Below the pieces are notes generated by a model, which was not told the DNA's origin, did no database searches, and saw only the letters and a list, made by a program, of their open reading frames with translations. The position numbers were made by a program, and so were the translations under genes. Below, one piece after another: positions 50,142-57,495 of a stretch of 64,000 bases of DNA. The first letter of the stretch is position 1, and each line of letters opens with the position of its first letter. The DNA comes from Streptomyces sp. NRRL F-4489 (GTDB lineage: Bacteria > Actinomycetota > Actinomycetes > Streptomycetales > Streptomycetaceae). The stretch spans positions 33,521 to 97,520 of the forward strand of contig NZ_LLZI01000057.1 in the NCBI RefSeq assembly GCF_001509485.1, in the 5' to 3' direction.

Positions 50142-50303
50142 ATGAGCCTGAATTCCGCCGCACAGTCCCTGGTCTCCCTCGCCGAAGCCGGGCACGGAGG
50201 CGGCAACCACGAGAGCCTGAACCCCGCCGTCACCGGCGGCAGCGCCCTGGTCATCCTGCTGCTCCTGCTCTGGATCACCACCCGTTTCAACCGCGACCGC
50301 TAA
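50142..50303 (+). CDS. 53-residue single-helix membrane protein
   Basis: From ATG 50142 the product is MSLNSAAQSLVSLAEAGHG, a short polar part, one helix (ALVILLLLLWITT) and the basic end RFNRDR. The frame is open 16 codons upstream to GTG 50094, but homologues I recall begin MS(L/V)NS. TACGAT at 50088-50093 gives a plausible promoter with a short leader. It is 54 bp upstream of nadD. Function unknown. Confidence 0.68.
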   Translation: MSLNSAAQSLVSLAEAGHGGGNHESLNPAVTGGSALVILLLLLWITTRFNRDR

Positions 50304-50357
50304 GCCTTTCCGGCCCCGGCCCCCGGCACCGCGCCCCGCCAAGTAGGGTCTGCACGC

Positions 50358-50969
50358 ATGGGAGAGCACACAGGGCCCGTGAAGCGGCGGCTCGGCGTGA
50401 TGGGCGGCACTTTCGACCCGATCCATCACGGACACCTGGTCGCCGCCAGCGAGGTGGCCAGCCAGTTCCACCTCGACGAGGTCATCTTTGTGCCCACGGG
50501 ACACCCGTGGCAGAAGAGCCACAAGAAGGTGTCCCCGGCCGAGGACCGCTATCTGATGACGGTCATCGCGACCGCGTCGAATCCGCAGTTCTCCGTCAGC
50601 CGCATCGACATCGACCGCGGCGGCAAGACGTACACCATAGACACGCTGCGTGACCTGCGGACCCTGCACCGCGACGCGGACCTGTTCTTCATCACCGGCG
50701 CCGACGCCCTCAGCCAGATCCTGACCTGGCACGACGCGGCGGAGCTGGTTTCGCTGGCCCACTTCATCGGGGTGACCCGGCCCGGGCACGTCCTCGCGGA
50801 CCCCGGGCTCCCCGAGGGCGCGGTGTCCCTGGTAGAGGTGCCCGCGCTGGCCATCTCCTCGACCGACTGCCGGGCGCGCGTCGCCCAGGGGGATCCGGTC
50901 TGGTACCTCGTACCGGACGGTGTGGTGCGCTACATCGACAAAAAGCAGCTGTACCGCGACGACCGCTGA
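50358..50969 (+). CDS. nadD: Nicotinate-nucleotide adenylyltransferase
   Basis: Makes deamido-NAD from nicotinate mononucleotide and ATP. The 203-residue protein has the nucleotidyltransferase signature [16 protein letters not shown] and the C-terminal [13 protein letters not shown] (ISSTxxR) motif. ATG 50358 lies 8 bases after TAGGGT; no good ribosome site is seen. The LCP gene begins 25 bp after the stop and rsfS follows; nadD-rsfS linkage is widespread in bacteria. Confidence 0.95.
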   Translation: MGEHTGPVKRRLGVMGGTFDPIHHGHLVAASEVASQFHLDEVIFVPTGHPWQKSHKKVSPAEDRYLMTVIATASNPQFSVSRIDIDRGGKTYTIDTLRDLRTLHRDADLFFITGADALSQILTWHDAAELVSLAHFIGVTRPGHVLADPGLPEGAVSLVEVPALAISSTDCRARVAQGDPVWYLVPDGVVRYIDKKQLYRDDR

Positions 50970-50993
50970 CGGGGCAGACGGAAAGGGGCACCG

Positions 50994-52907
50994 GTGAGCG
51001 ACCGACAGGATCCGTACGGGCCGCAGGACCCATACGCCCAGGACCCCTATGCCCAGCGGCACGGGCACCAGGGGCAGCCGGGACAGCCCGGGGAGCAGGG
51101 GCAGCCGGGCCACGCCTACGACGCGTACGGCCGGCCGGTGTACCAGGAGGCGCCGCAGCCCTACGGGGCGCAGCAGTCGTACGGGCAGCAGCAGTCCTAC
51201 GGGGCCCAGCAGTCCTACGGGCAGGAGCCCCACGACCCCTACGGGCAGACCGCCGCCCCCGCCGCCGCGCCCCCCTACGACCCGTACGACCCCTACGGGG
51301 CGCCCGGCCACCAGGCGCCGCCGGACGGGCAGCCGTACCCGGGCGAGCAGCAGTACGGCTACGACGCCTACGGCCGCCCCGAGGCCCCGCAGCAGCCCGG
51401 CTACCCCCAGCAGTACGACCCGTACGCCCAGCCGCAGCAGCAGCCGCCCCACCAGGACGGCTGGATTCCGCACCAGGCCCAGCAGCCGCCGTACGAACAG
51501 CTCCCTTACGGGGACCCCCACCACGAGCCCCAACACGAGCAGCCGCAGCCGCACCAGGACCGCGCGCCGGCCACCGCCCCCGAGGAGCCGCCCGCCCCCG
51601 CCGCGCCCACCGGGCCGCAGGGCACCCCCGGCGCCAAGGGGGGCGCGGCCGACGAGGACTACCGCACCGAGCAGTTCGCCTTCGTCGAGGACCCGGACGA
51701 GGAGTCCGAGGACGTCATCGACTGGCTGAAGTTCACCGAGAGCCGCACCGAGCGGCGCGAGGAGGCCAAGCGGCGCGGCCGCAGCCGGCTCATCGCGCTC
51801 TGCGTCGTGCTGGCCCTCCTGGTGGCCGGCGGCGTCGGCTATCTGTGGTGGGCGGGCGAGCTGCCCGGACTGTCCGGCGGGACCGGCGGCGCCGCGGCCG
51901 AGGCCGGCGGCCAGAAGCGCGACGTCCTGGTGGTGAACCTCCGCGACACCAAGACCGGCACCAGCTCCACCGCCCTCCTGGTGGACAACGAGACCACCCG
52001 CAAGGGCACCACCCTGCTGCTGCCCAACAGCCTCGTCGTCCCCAAGGAGGACGGCACCACCACGACCCTGGGCAAGTCCGTCAAGGACGACGGCACCGAC
52101 GCGACCCGGGAGGCCCTCAACACCCTCCTGGGCGCCGACCTCAAGGCCAGCTGGCGGCTGGACACGCCCTACCTGGAGAACCTCGTCGAGACGGTCGGCG
52201 GCATCACCGTCGACACCGACACCGCCGTCCCCGGCGCCAAGAAGGGCGACGACCCGCTGGTCAAACAGGGCAGCGGCCAGCTCCTCAACGGGCAGGCGGC
52301 CGTCGCGTACGCCACCTACCAGGGCCCGGGGGAGAACCAGACCAAGCAGCTGACCCGGTTCGGCCAGGTCATGCAGGCCACCCTGAAGAAGGTCTCCAGC
52401 GACGCGGACGGCGCCACCGCCACCGTGAAGTCGCTGCTCCAGATCCTCGACCCGCCGCTCACCGAGGGCCAGCTGGGCAGCTCGCTGGCGCAGCGGGCGG
52501 AACTGGCCAAGACCGGCAAGTACACCACCGAGGTGCTGCCCGTACAGGCCGACGGGACACTGGGCCAGGGCACCGCCGCCGGCGTCGTCAAGGACATCCT
52601 GGGCGGCACGGTCAAGAAGACCTCGCCCGGTGCCACGCCCCGGGTCGCGGTCCGCAACGCCACCGGCACCAAGGCCGCCACCGGCAAGGCCCAGGTCGCG
52701 CTCCTCAACGGCGGCTACACCTTCGTCGACGACGGCAGCGCCGGCACCGCGGCGGCCTCCCAGGTCGTCTACGCGGACGCCTCCCAGCAGGCCAAGGCCG
52801 CCGAGGTCGCCAAGACCCTCGGCCTGCCGGCCGGCGCCGTCCGCCAGGGCAAGGTCGAGGCCAACGCCGATATCGCGGTGATCCTCGGCCAGGACTACAA
52901 GGGCTGA
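50994..52907 (+). CDS. LytR-CpsA-Psr (LCP)-type membrane protein with LytR_C domain
   Basis: A 637-residue protein. Residues 1-210 are a disordered cytoplasmic tail of Tyr, Gln and Pro (repeated SYGQQQSYGAQQ). One membrane helix lies at about 265-287. An external LCP-like domain follows (TLGKSVKDDGTDATREALN, ENLVETVGGITVD) and then a LytR_C domain (RVAVRNATGT). LCP enzymes attach wall glycopolymers to peptidoglycan; the S. coelicolor protein at this locus is described as PdtA. The expected PRD/Arg motif reads LPNS here, so catalysis is uncertain. GTG 50994 follows GAAAGGGG. Confidence 0.82.
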   Translation: MSDRQDPYGPQDPYAQDPYAQRHGHQGQPGQPGEQGQPGHAYDAYGRPVYQEAPQPYGAQQSYGQQQSYGAQQSYGQEPHDPYGQTAAPAAAPPYDPYDPYGAPGHQAPPDGQPYPGEQQYGYDAYGRPEAPQQPGYPQQYDPYAQPQQQPPHQDGWIPHQAQQPPYEQLPYGDPHHEPQHEQPQPHQDRAPATAPEEPPAPAAPTGPQGTPGAKGGAADEDYRTEQFAFVEDPDEESEDVIDWLKFTESRTERREEAKRRGRSRLIALCVVLALLVAGGVGYLWWAGELPGLSGGTGGAAAEAGGQKRDVLVVNLRDTKTGTSSTALLVDNETTRKGTTLLLPNSLVVPKEDGTTTTLGKSVKDDGTDATREALNTLLGADLKASWRLDTPYLENLVETVGGITVDTDTAVPGAKKGDDPLVKQGSGQLLNGQAAVAYATYQGPGENQTKQLTRFGQVMQATLKKVSSDADGATATVKSLLQILDPPLTEGQLGSSLAQRAELAKTGKYTTEVLPVQADGTLGQGTAAGVVKDILGGTVKKTSPGATPRVAVRNATGTKAATGKAQVALLNGGYTFVDDGSAGTAAASQVVYADASQQAKAAEVAKTLGLPAGAVRQGKVEANADIAVILGQDYKG

Positions 52908-53113
52908 GCACCGGGTCGGCCACCGCGCTGACCAGGGCCGATGTCACCGCGTCCCGGCGGGCGGGAAAACCCCGCCGGGACTGTCGGCGGTCCGTGAGAC
53001 CCTTGAGGGGTACCTGACCGCCGATCCGGCAGCCCGGGACCGCGGTGCGCCACCGGCTCCGCCGCGCCTCCCGTGCCCTCCGGAGCGGCACCCCCCGACC
53101 CGGAAAGCCGCTT

Positions 53114-53542
53114 GTGACCGCCACGGACCGCTCCCTCGAGCTCATCAACGCCGCCGCCCAGGCCGCGGCCGACAAGCTCGCGCACGACATCATCGCGTAC
53201 GACGTCAGCGACGTCCTCTCGATCACCGACGCCTTCCTGCTGGCCTCCGCGCCCAGCGACCGCCAGGTCAAGGCGATCGTCGACGAGATCGAGGAACGAC
53301 TCAACAAGGACCTCGGCGCCAAGCCGGTCCGCCGCGAGGGCGACCGCGAGGCCCGCTGGGTGCTGCTCGACTACGTCGACATCGTCGTCCACGTCCAGCA
53401 CAGCGAGGAGCGGGTGTTCTACGCGCTGGAGCGCCTGTGGAAGGACTGCCCGGAGATCGACCTCCCGGAGGAGGCCAAGGCCACCCGCGGCAAGGCCGCC
53501 GCGCACGCCGCCGCGGGCGAAGAGGACGGAGACCTGCGCTGA
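53114..53542 (+). CDS. rsfS: Ribosomal silencing factor RsfS
   Basis: Binds L14 and blocks subunit joining in starved cells. The 142-residue protein contains the RsfS core IIAYDVSDVLSITDAFLLAS and WVLLDYVDIVVHV, with an Ala/Lys tail. GTG 53114 follows GGAAAG. Its TGA is overlapped by the CTG start proposed for the phosphatase. Confidence 0.95.
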   Translation: MTATDRSLELINAAAQAAADKLAHDIIAYDVSDVLSITDAFLLASAPSDRQVKAIVDEIEERLNKDLGAKPVRREGDREARWVLLDYVDIVVHVQHSEERVFYALERLWKDCPEIDLPEEAKATRGKAAAHAAAGEEDGDLR

Positions 53543-54192
53543 ACGGCACCAAGGGCGGCCGGGGCCGCCGCCTCGTCCTGTGGCGCCACGGCCAGACGGC
53601 CTGGAATCTGGAGCGCCGCTTCCAGGGCTCGACCGACATCGAGCTGACCGAGACCGGCCGGGCCCAGGCCCGCCGCGCCGCCCGGCTGCTGGCCGCCCTG
53701 CGGCCGGACGCCATCATCGCCTCGGACCTGAGCCGGGCGGTGGCCACGGCCGGCGAGCTGGCCGCCCTGACGCGCCTGGACGTCACCTACGACGCCGCGC
53801 TGCGGGAGACCTACGCGGGCGCCTGGCAGGGCCTGACGCACGACGAGATCCTCGCCCGGTACGGCGAGCAGTACGCCGCCTGGAAGCGCGGTGAGCCGGT
53901 GCGCCGCGGCGGGGGCGAACTGGAGACCGAGGTCGCCGACCGCGCCGCCCCGGTGGTGCTCCGCCACGCCGACAAGCTGCCCGACGAGGGCACCCTGGTC
54001 GTGGTCAGCCACGGCGGCACCATCCGCACCACCATCGGGCGCCTGCTCGGCCTGGAGGCCCGCCACTGGGAGGGCCTGGGCGGGCTGTCGAACTGCTGCT
54101 GGTCGGTGCTGGGCGAGGGCGCCCGCGGCTGGCGGCTGCTGGAGCACAACGCCGGCACCCTGCCCGAGCCGGTCCTCGGCGACGACGACTGA
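53539..54192 (+). CDS. Histidine-phosphatase (phosphoglycerate-mutase-like) protein, CTG start
   Basis: A 217-residue enzyme with the phosphatase motif LWRHGQTAWN, the second catalytic His in VVSHGGTIRTT and the ASDLSRAVATA stretch. The mycobacterial gene at this position is GpgP, which dephosphorylates glucosyl-3-phosphoglycerate; the substrate here is unproven. No ATG, GTG or TTG lies between the rsfS end and the active site. CTG 53539 overlaps the rsfS stop as CTGA and has GGAGA about 7 bases upstream. The next GTG, 53437, would overlap rsfS by 106 bp. Confidence 0.88.
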   Translation: MNGTKGGRGRRLVLWRHGQTAWNLERRFQGSTDIELTETGRAQARRAARLLAALRPDAIIASDLSRAVATAGELAALTRLDVTYDAALRETYAGAWQGLTHDEILARYGEQYAAWKRGEPVRRGGGELETEVADRAAPVVLRHADKLPDEGTLVVVSHGGTIRTTIGRLLGLEARHWEGLGGLSNCCWSVLGEGARGWRLLEHNAGTLPEPVLGDDD

Positions 54193-54304
54193 GCCCCCCG
54201 AGAGGGCCGGCCGGACCCGGATTTCACATCTGGGCAGGTCGCAGGCTAAAGTTCTTCTTGTTCGCGGCGCCGCCGGGGAAACCCGGAGGAGCGGAACAAG
54301 ACCC

Positions 54305-54377
54305 GGGGCTATAGCTCAGTTGGTAGAGCGCCTGCATGGCATGCAGGAGGTCAGGAGTTCAATTCTCCTTAGCTCCA
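54305..54377 (+). tRNA. tRNA-Ala (anticodon GGC), copy 1
   Basis: The acceptor GGGGCTA pairs with TAGCTCC (one G-U), the anticodon stem CCTGC/GCAGG closes ATGGCAT with anticodon GGC, and the T arm is AGGAGTTCAATTCTCCT. Length is 73 nt; CCA is not encoded. It is identical to the copy at 56944. Confidence 0.95.
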
Positions 54378-54385
54378 CAAACCGG

Positions 54386-54417
54386 AAGATCCCGTCTCCA
54401 GCAGGAGGCGGGATCTT
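54386..54417 (+). terminator. Terminator of tRNA-Ala copy 1
   Basis: A 14-bp stem (54386-54399 with 54404-54417, one G-U) and a 4-nt loop, beginning 8 bases after the tRNA and ending in CTTCG. Confidence 0.85.
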
Positions 54418-54586
54418 CGCGTTGCGGGCGGGCGCTCCCCGGTGCGGCGGGCCCGGATCCGCCGCCGTGACGTACCTCACTGCCCGTGGCGCCCGCAAGG
54501 CCGCCCGGATGCTCCGCGGGCGGACCTGACCTGGTGCGCCGTCCGTGGCAGAATCGGACGGCGCCGCCAGGGGAGGAGAGATCGCG

Positions 54587-54763
54587 ATGCCCACGAGCAT
54601 CCTTGGGGAGGTCGACGACCTGCCCGGCCCGGCCACCGCGCGCACCGCCGGGGGAGCGGCTCTCCAGTGCCCCTCCTGCGGCTCCTCCCATGTCGCGCAG
54701 GTCCTGGGCGACAACGGCGGCGTTTCCTACGTCTGTACGGCCTGCGGCCACAGTTGGAGCTGA
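54587..54763 (+). CDS. 58-residue zinc-ribbon protein
   Basis: ATG 54587 follows a strong GGGAGGAG. The product has an unstructured first half and then a CPSCG-x(n)-CTACG zinc ribbon ending HSWS, like the TFIIS-type or DNA-directed-RNA-polymerase ribbons. It may contact RNA polymerase or RNA. It is translationally next to the following gene (3 bp gap). Confidence 0.75.
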   Translation: MPTSILGEVDDLPGPATARTAGGAALQCPSCGSSHVAQVLGDNGGVSYVCTACGHSWS

Positions 54764-54766
54764 TGG

Positions 54767-55000
54767 ATGGGCGCCCACAGCAGGAAGTGCGACTGGTGCG
54801 GCAGCGGTACGCCGATCGTCCGCGATATGGAACCGGTCAACGCCGACTACCAGTACTGGTGCGAGGAATGCGCGCGCGCCCTGGTCATAAAAGGCGATCC
54901 CATCGAGACCTACCGCGAACTCGACGGGGAGCCGATCTACGGCCGTCTGCTGGACGAGCACTGCACGCTGAAACGGTTCTACTCCTTCGCCACGGCGTGA
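54767..55000 (+). CDS. 77-residue small zinc-finger protein
   Basis: Starts at ATG 54767, 3 bp after the zinc-ribbon gene. Paired cysteines CDWCGSG and CEECA make a probable treble-clef or rubredoxin-like knuckle, and a further Cys lies in DEHCTLK. The remainder is acidic and aromatic-rich. I do not recognise a named family. Two small zinc proteins in one operon suggest they function together. Confidence 0.7.
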   Translation: MGAHSRKCDWCGSGTPIVRDMEPVNADYQYWCEECARALVIKGDPIETYRELDGEPIYGRLLDEHCTLKRFYSFATA

Positions 55001-55392
55001 GTTGAGGCGGGGGCCGGGGCCGGGGGGCGTGGCTCGTCGCTCTTCATTCTTCGCCCTTCGTTCTTCGGGCGGCGGTCCGGGCGTGCTGCCGTTTCCGCCC
55101 CGGCCGCCTGCCGGGCGGTCACTTTCCGTCCCTCGCCTGCCAGTTGCGGGCATCCGTCGAGCGTTACCGCTCATCTTCGTTCATTTCCGGTGAGCCGGAA
55201 CTGCCGTCGCGCGGCCGGGCGTTCACGCTGTGTCACCGCCGCGGGATCGCCCGCCGGCGGGACGCCACACAGACAACGGGGACGGCACGGCTGGACGCGG
55301 CCGGCCGCGCGGAACGGGGGAAGGCATGGCGAGCAACGGCATGGCAGGCGGCGGGGGATGGGGCGCCGGCCTGATCAGGGGGCGGGGTGTGA
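55001..55392. other. Intergenic region, no gene seen
   Basis: The 392 bases show low-complexity pyrimidine runs (around 55025-55075) and no ORF with typical codon bias. An ATG at 55326 has a purine-rich site before it, but its frame runs antisense through the GT87 gene and is unlikely to be real. Confidence 0.4.
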
Positions 55393-56781
55393 TCAGTGCG
55401 CGGGTCGTGAATCGGGCGTGGGTTCCGCCGCCACTTCCGGCGCTTCAACTGCTCTGGGCGCTTCTGGTGCCTGCGTGCTGGTGGTGGCGGCGGTCGGACG
55501 CTCCCGGAGGCGGAGCGCGGTCATCACCAGCAGGGCTGTCCCGGCCAGCGGGTAGACCGCTGAGAGCAGCATCTGCCCGGCGTTCTGGTGGAGTTCCTCG
55601 TGCTGGTGCCAGCGGTGCGGCACCCACCACAGGGCGAACGAGCAGAAGAGCAGCCCCATCACGCCGGTCACCGCCCACCGGCGCCGGGCGGCGGGGCCCG
55701 TGTGCCGCATCGCCTCGGAGCCCAGCAGGATCAGCATCGGGACGCCCCAGACCCAGTGGTGCGACCACGAGATCGGGCTGATCAGCAGGGCGGTGGCCGC
55801 GCAGGTCAGGGTCGCCCAGGCCCGTTCGCCGCGGAGCAGCGCCGCGGCGGCCAGCGCCAGTCCGGCGGCGGCCGCCAGGGTGGCCAGGACGAGCCAGGCG
55901 GCGCCGGGGTCGTGGGTGTGCAGCAGCCGGGCCAGGACGCCGCGCAGCGACTGGTTCGCGGTGATCTCCACCTCGCCGACCCGGTCGGCGGCGAAGACGA
56001 TCTCGGTCCAGAAGCGGTGCGCGTCACGCGGGAGGACGACCGCGGAGAGGAGGGCGGTGGCACCGAAGGTGCCGGTGGCCACGGCGGCCTGCCGCAGCCA
56101 CGGGTTCCAGGCGGCGCGCCATCCGGCGCCGGCGCGGAGCCGGCGGGCGGCGGTGACCGCGCCGGCCAGCGCGAGGAAGACCGCGAACAGCGCCGGGGTC
56201 AGCTTTATCCCGGCCGCGATGCCGATGCCGATGCCCGCCCAGCGGTTGCCGTTCCGGCGGGTCAGGTCCCACAGCACCAGGACGGCGAGCAGCAGGTTGA
56301 TCTGCCCGTAGCGGAGCGTCGTCCAGACCGGCTCGCACCACACCAGCAGCGCGGAGAGGGCGAGCGTCGCGGCGAGCGGGGGCAGCCGCCGGGGCCGGCC
56401 CACCAGGCGGAGGGAGAGGTGGACGACGGCGAGGAGGAGGACGAGGTTCCCGGCGGTGGCCAGCGTGCGCATCACCGGGACGCCGAAGAAGGTGAGCGGG
56501 ATGAACAGCAGCGCGGCGAACGGCGGGTAGGTGTTGGGCAGCCGGGCGGAGGTGGCGACCATGTCGTAGAGGTCCGCGCCGTCGCGGGCCGTCTGGCCCT
56601 CGGCGCGGTAGACCATGAGGTCGACCATCGAGACGTGCGCCAGCCGCTGGGCGATCCAGAAGGCGGTGAAGGAGGCCAGGCAGGCCAGCGCCGCGGCGAG
56701 CACCGGATGGCGGCGGACGGCGGCCGCGCCGCGGCGCGCGCCGCGGGGGTCGGTGGGCTGATCCAGCTCCGGCACGGTCAC
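55393..56781 (-). CDS. GT87-type polyprenol-phosphate-mannose-dependent mannosyltransferase
   Basis: A 462-residue protein with about ten membrane helices and a Thr/Ala/Pro tail. Features of the GT87 (DUF2029) family are clear: LMVYRAEGQTARDGADLYD after helix 1 carries the external acidic catalytic region, followed by TYPPFAALLFIPL, LRYGQINLLLAVLV, AGIKLTPALFAVFLALAG and SWSHHWVWGVPMLILL. These enzymes add mannose to glycolipids or glycoproteins outside the membrane. GTG 56781 has GGGGAG upstream; a GTG two codons later is possible. Confidence 0.85.
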   Translation of the reverse strand: MTVPELDQPTDPRGARRGAAAVRRHPVLAAALACLASFTAFWIAQRLAHVSMVDLMVYRAEGQTARDGADLYDMVATSARLPNTYPPFAALLFIPLTFFGVPVMRTLATAGNLVLLLAVVHLSLRLVGRPRRLPPLAATLALSALLVWCEPVWTTLRYGQINLLLAVLVLWDLTRRNGNRWAGIGIGIAAGIKLTPALFAVFLALAGAVTAARRLRAGAGWRAAWNPWLRQAAVATGTFGATALLSAVVLPRDAHRFWTEIVFAADRVGEVEITANQSLRGVLARLLHTHDPGAAWLVLATLAAAAGLALAAAALLRGERAWATLTCAATALLISPISWSHHWVWGVPMLILLGSEAMRHTGPAARRRWAVTGVMGLLFCSFALWWVPHRWHQHEELHQNAGQMLLSAVYPLAGTALLVMTALRLRERPTAATTSTQAPEAPRAVEAPEVAAEPTPDSRPAH

Positions 56782-56943
56782 GGCGTACGGCTCCCCAGGA
56801 CGAATCGGACAGGCTTGCCGACAGTACCCCGGGCCCCACCGGAGGGCTCCGGGGAACCGATTTGGCAGAAGGCCGGGGGGTCCGTGTAATGTAGGCGTTG
56901 CCGCAGCGGGGAGCCGGAAGGAAACCGCAGCGGGGCAAGACCT

Positions 56944-57016
56944 GGGGCTATAGCTCAGTTGGTAGAGCGCCTGCATGGCATGCAGGAGGTCAGGAGTTCA
57001 ATTCTCCTTAGCTCCA
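56944..57016 (+). tRNA. tRNA-Ala (anticodon GGC), copy 2
   Basis: Identical over all 73 bases to the copy at 54305, with a similar CAAGACC lead-in. The flanks beyond differ, so it is an old duplicate rather than an assembly artefact. CCA is not encoded. Confidence 0.95.
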
Positions 57017-57495
57017 CAGAAGGCAGAGCGGGCCGTCCGTCAAGGGCGGCCCGCTCTGTGTTGTGTTCCGGGGCAGTGGGGCGTGGGTCGATGACGTCGG
57101 CCGTCCGGCTCCGGCAATCGTTCCGACCGCGGCACGCGTCCGCCGGTGCCGAGTGCCCGCCGGCACGGCAGGCCCCGCCGGCACCGATCTCCCCGCCGGT
57201 CGCCTGCCTGCCGCGCCACGTCCCCGCCCCCCTGTCGCGTCAAGCGCCTGACGCGTCAAGTACCTGGCGTATTCCGGCCGTTGGCCGTTCCCTGGTGACC
57301 GTTTCCGCCCGCTTGGAACCGCTCTTTGGTCTCTTCTTGGTGATCGCATAACCCTGACATGAACGGTTCACCGAAAGAGTGGCGAATCGCGTGAGCGTCA
57401 CATCCGACGCATTCACCGCTGACCAGGTGTCGCGCACCGGCGCACCGGCGCGGCGTCACCACGCAGCGCACCGCAACGCCACAGCAGGGGGTTAC
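57017..57495. other. Intergenic region upstream of the S53 protease
   Basis: The 479 bases hold the tRNA terminator, a 14-bp near-direct repeat (GCGTCAAGCGCCTG at 57237-57250 and GCGTCAAGTACCTG at 57253-57266), and an AT-richer stretch at 57310-57375 that probably contains the protease promoter. No ORF with signal-peptide or ribosome-site support starts here before 57496. Confidence 0.45.
57024..57058 (+). terminator. Terminator of tRNA-Ala copy 2
   Basis: A 12-bp perfect stem (57024-57035 with 57047-57058), 8 bases after the tRNA, followed by TGTTGTG. Confidence 0.8.

Noticed and set aside
55230..55781. 183-codon plus-strand ORF overlapping the GT87 gene
   Set aside because: Antisense to a well-supported membrane glycosyltransferase; low-complexity product with no start support.
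54305..57016. tRNA-Ala repeats as att sites of an integrated element
   Set aside because: No integrase, relaxase or phage gene lies between them, and identity does not extend into the flanks beyond a few bases. Kept only as a duplication finding.
57379..57495. Upstream GTG start extending the S53 protease by 39 residues
   Set aside because: It would bury the signal peptide inside the protein; ATG 57496 has a ribosome-site-like CAGGGGG and a typical twin-basic signal sequence follows.
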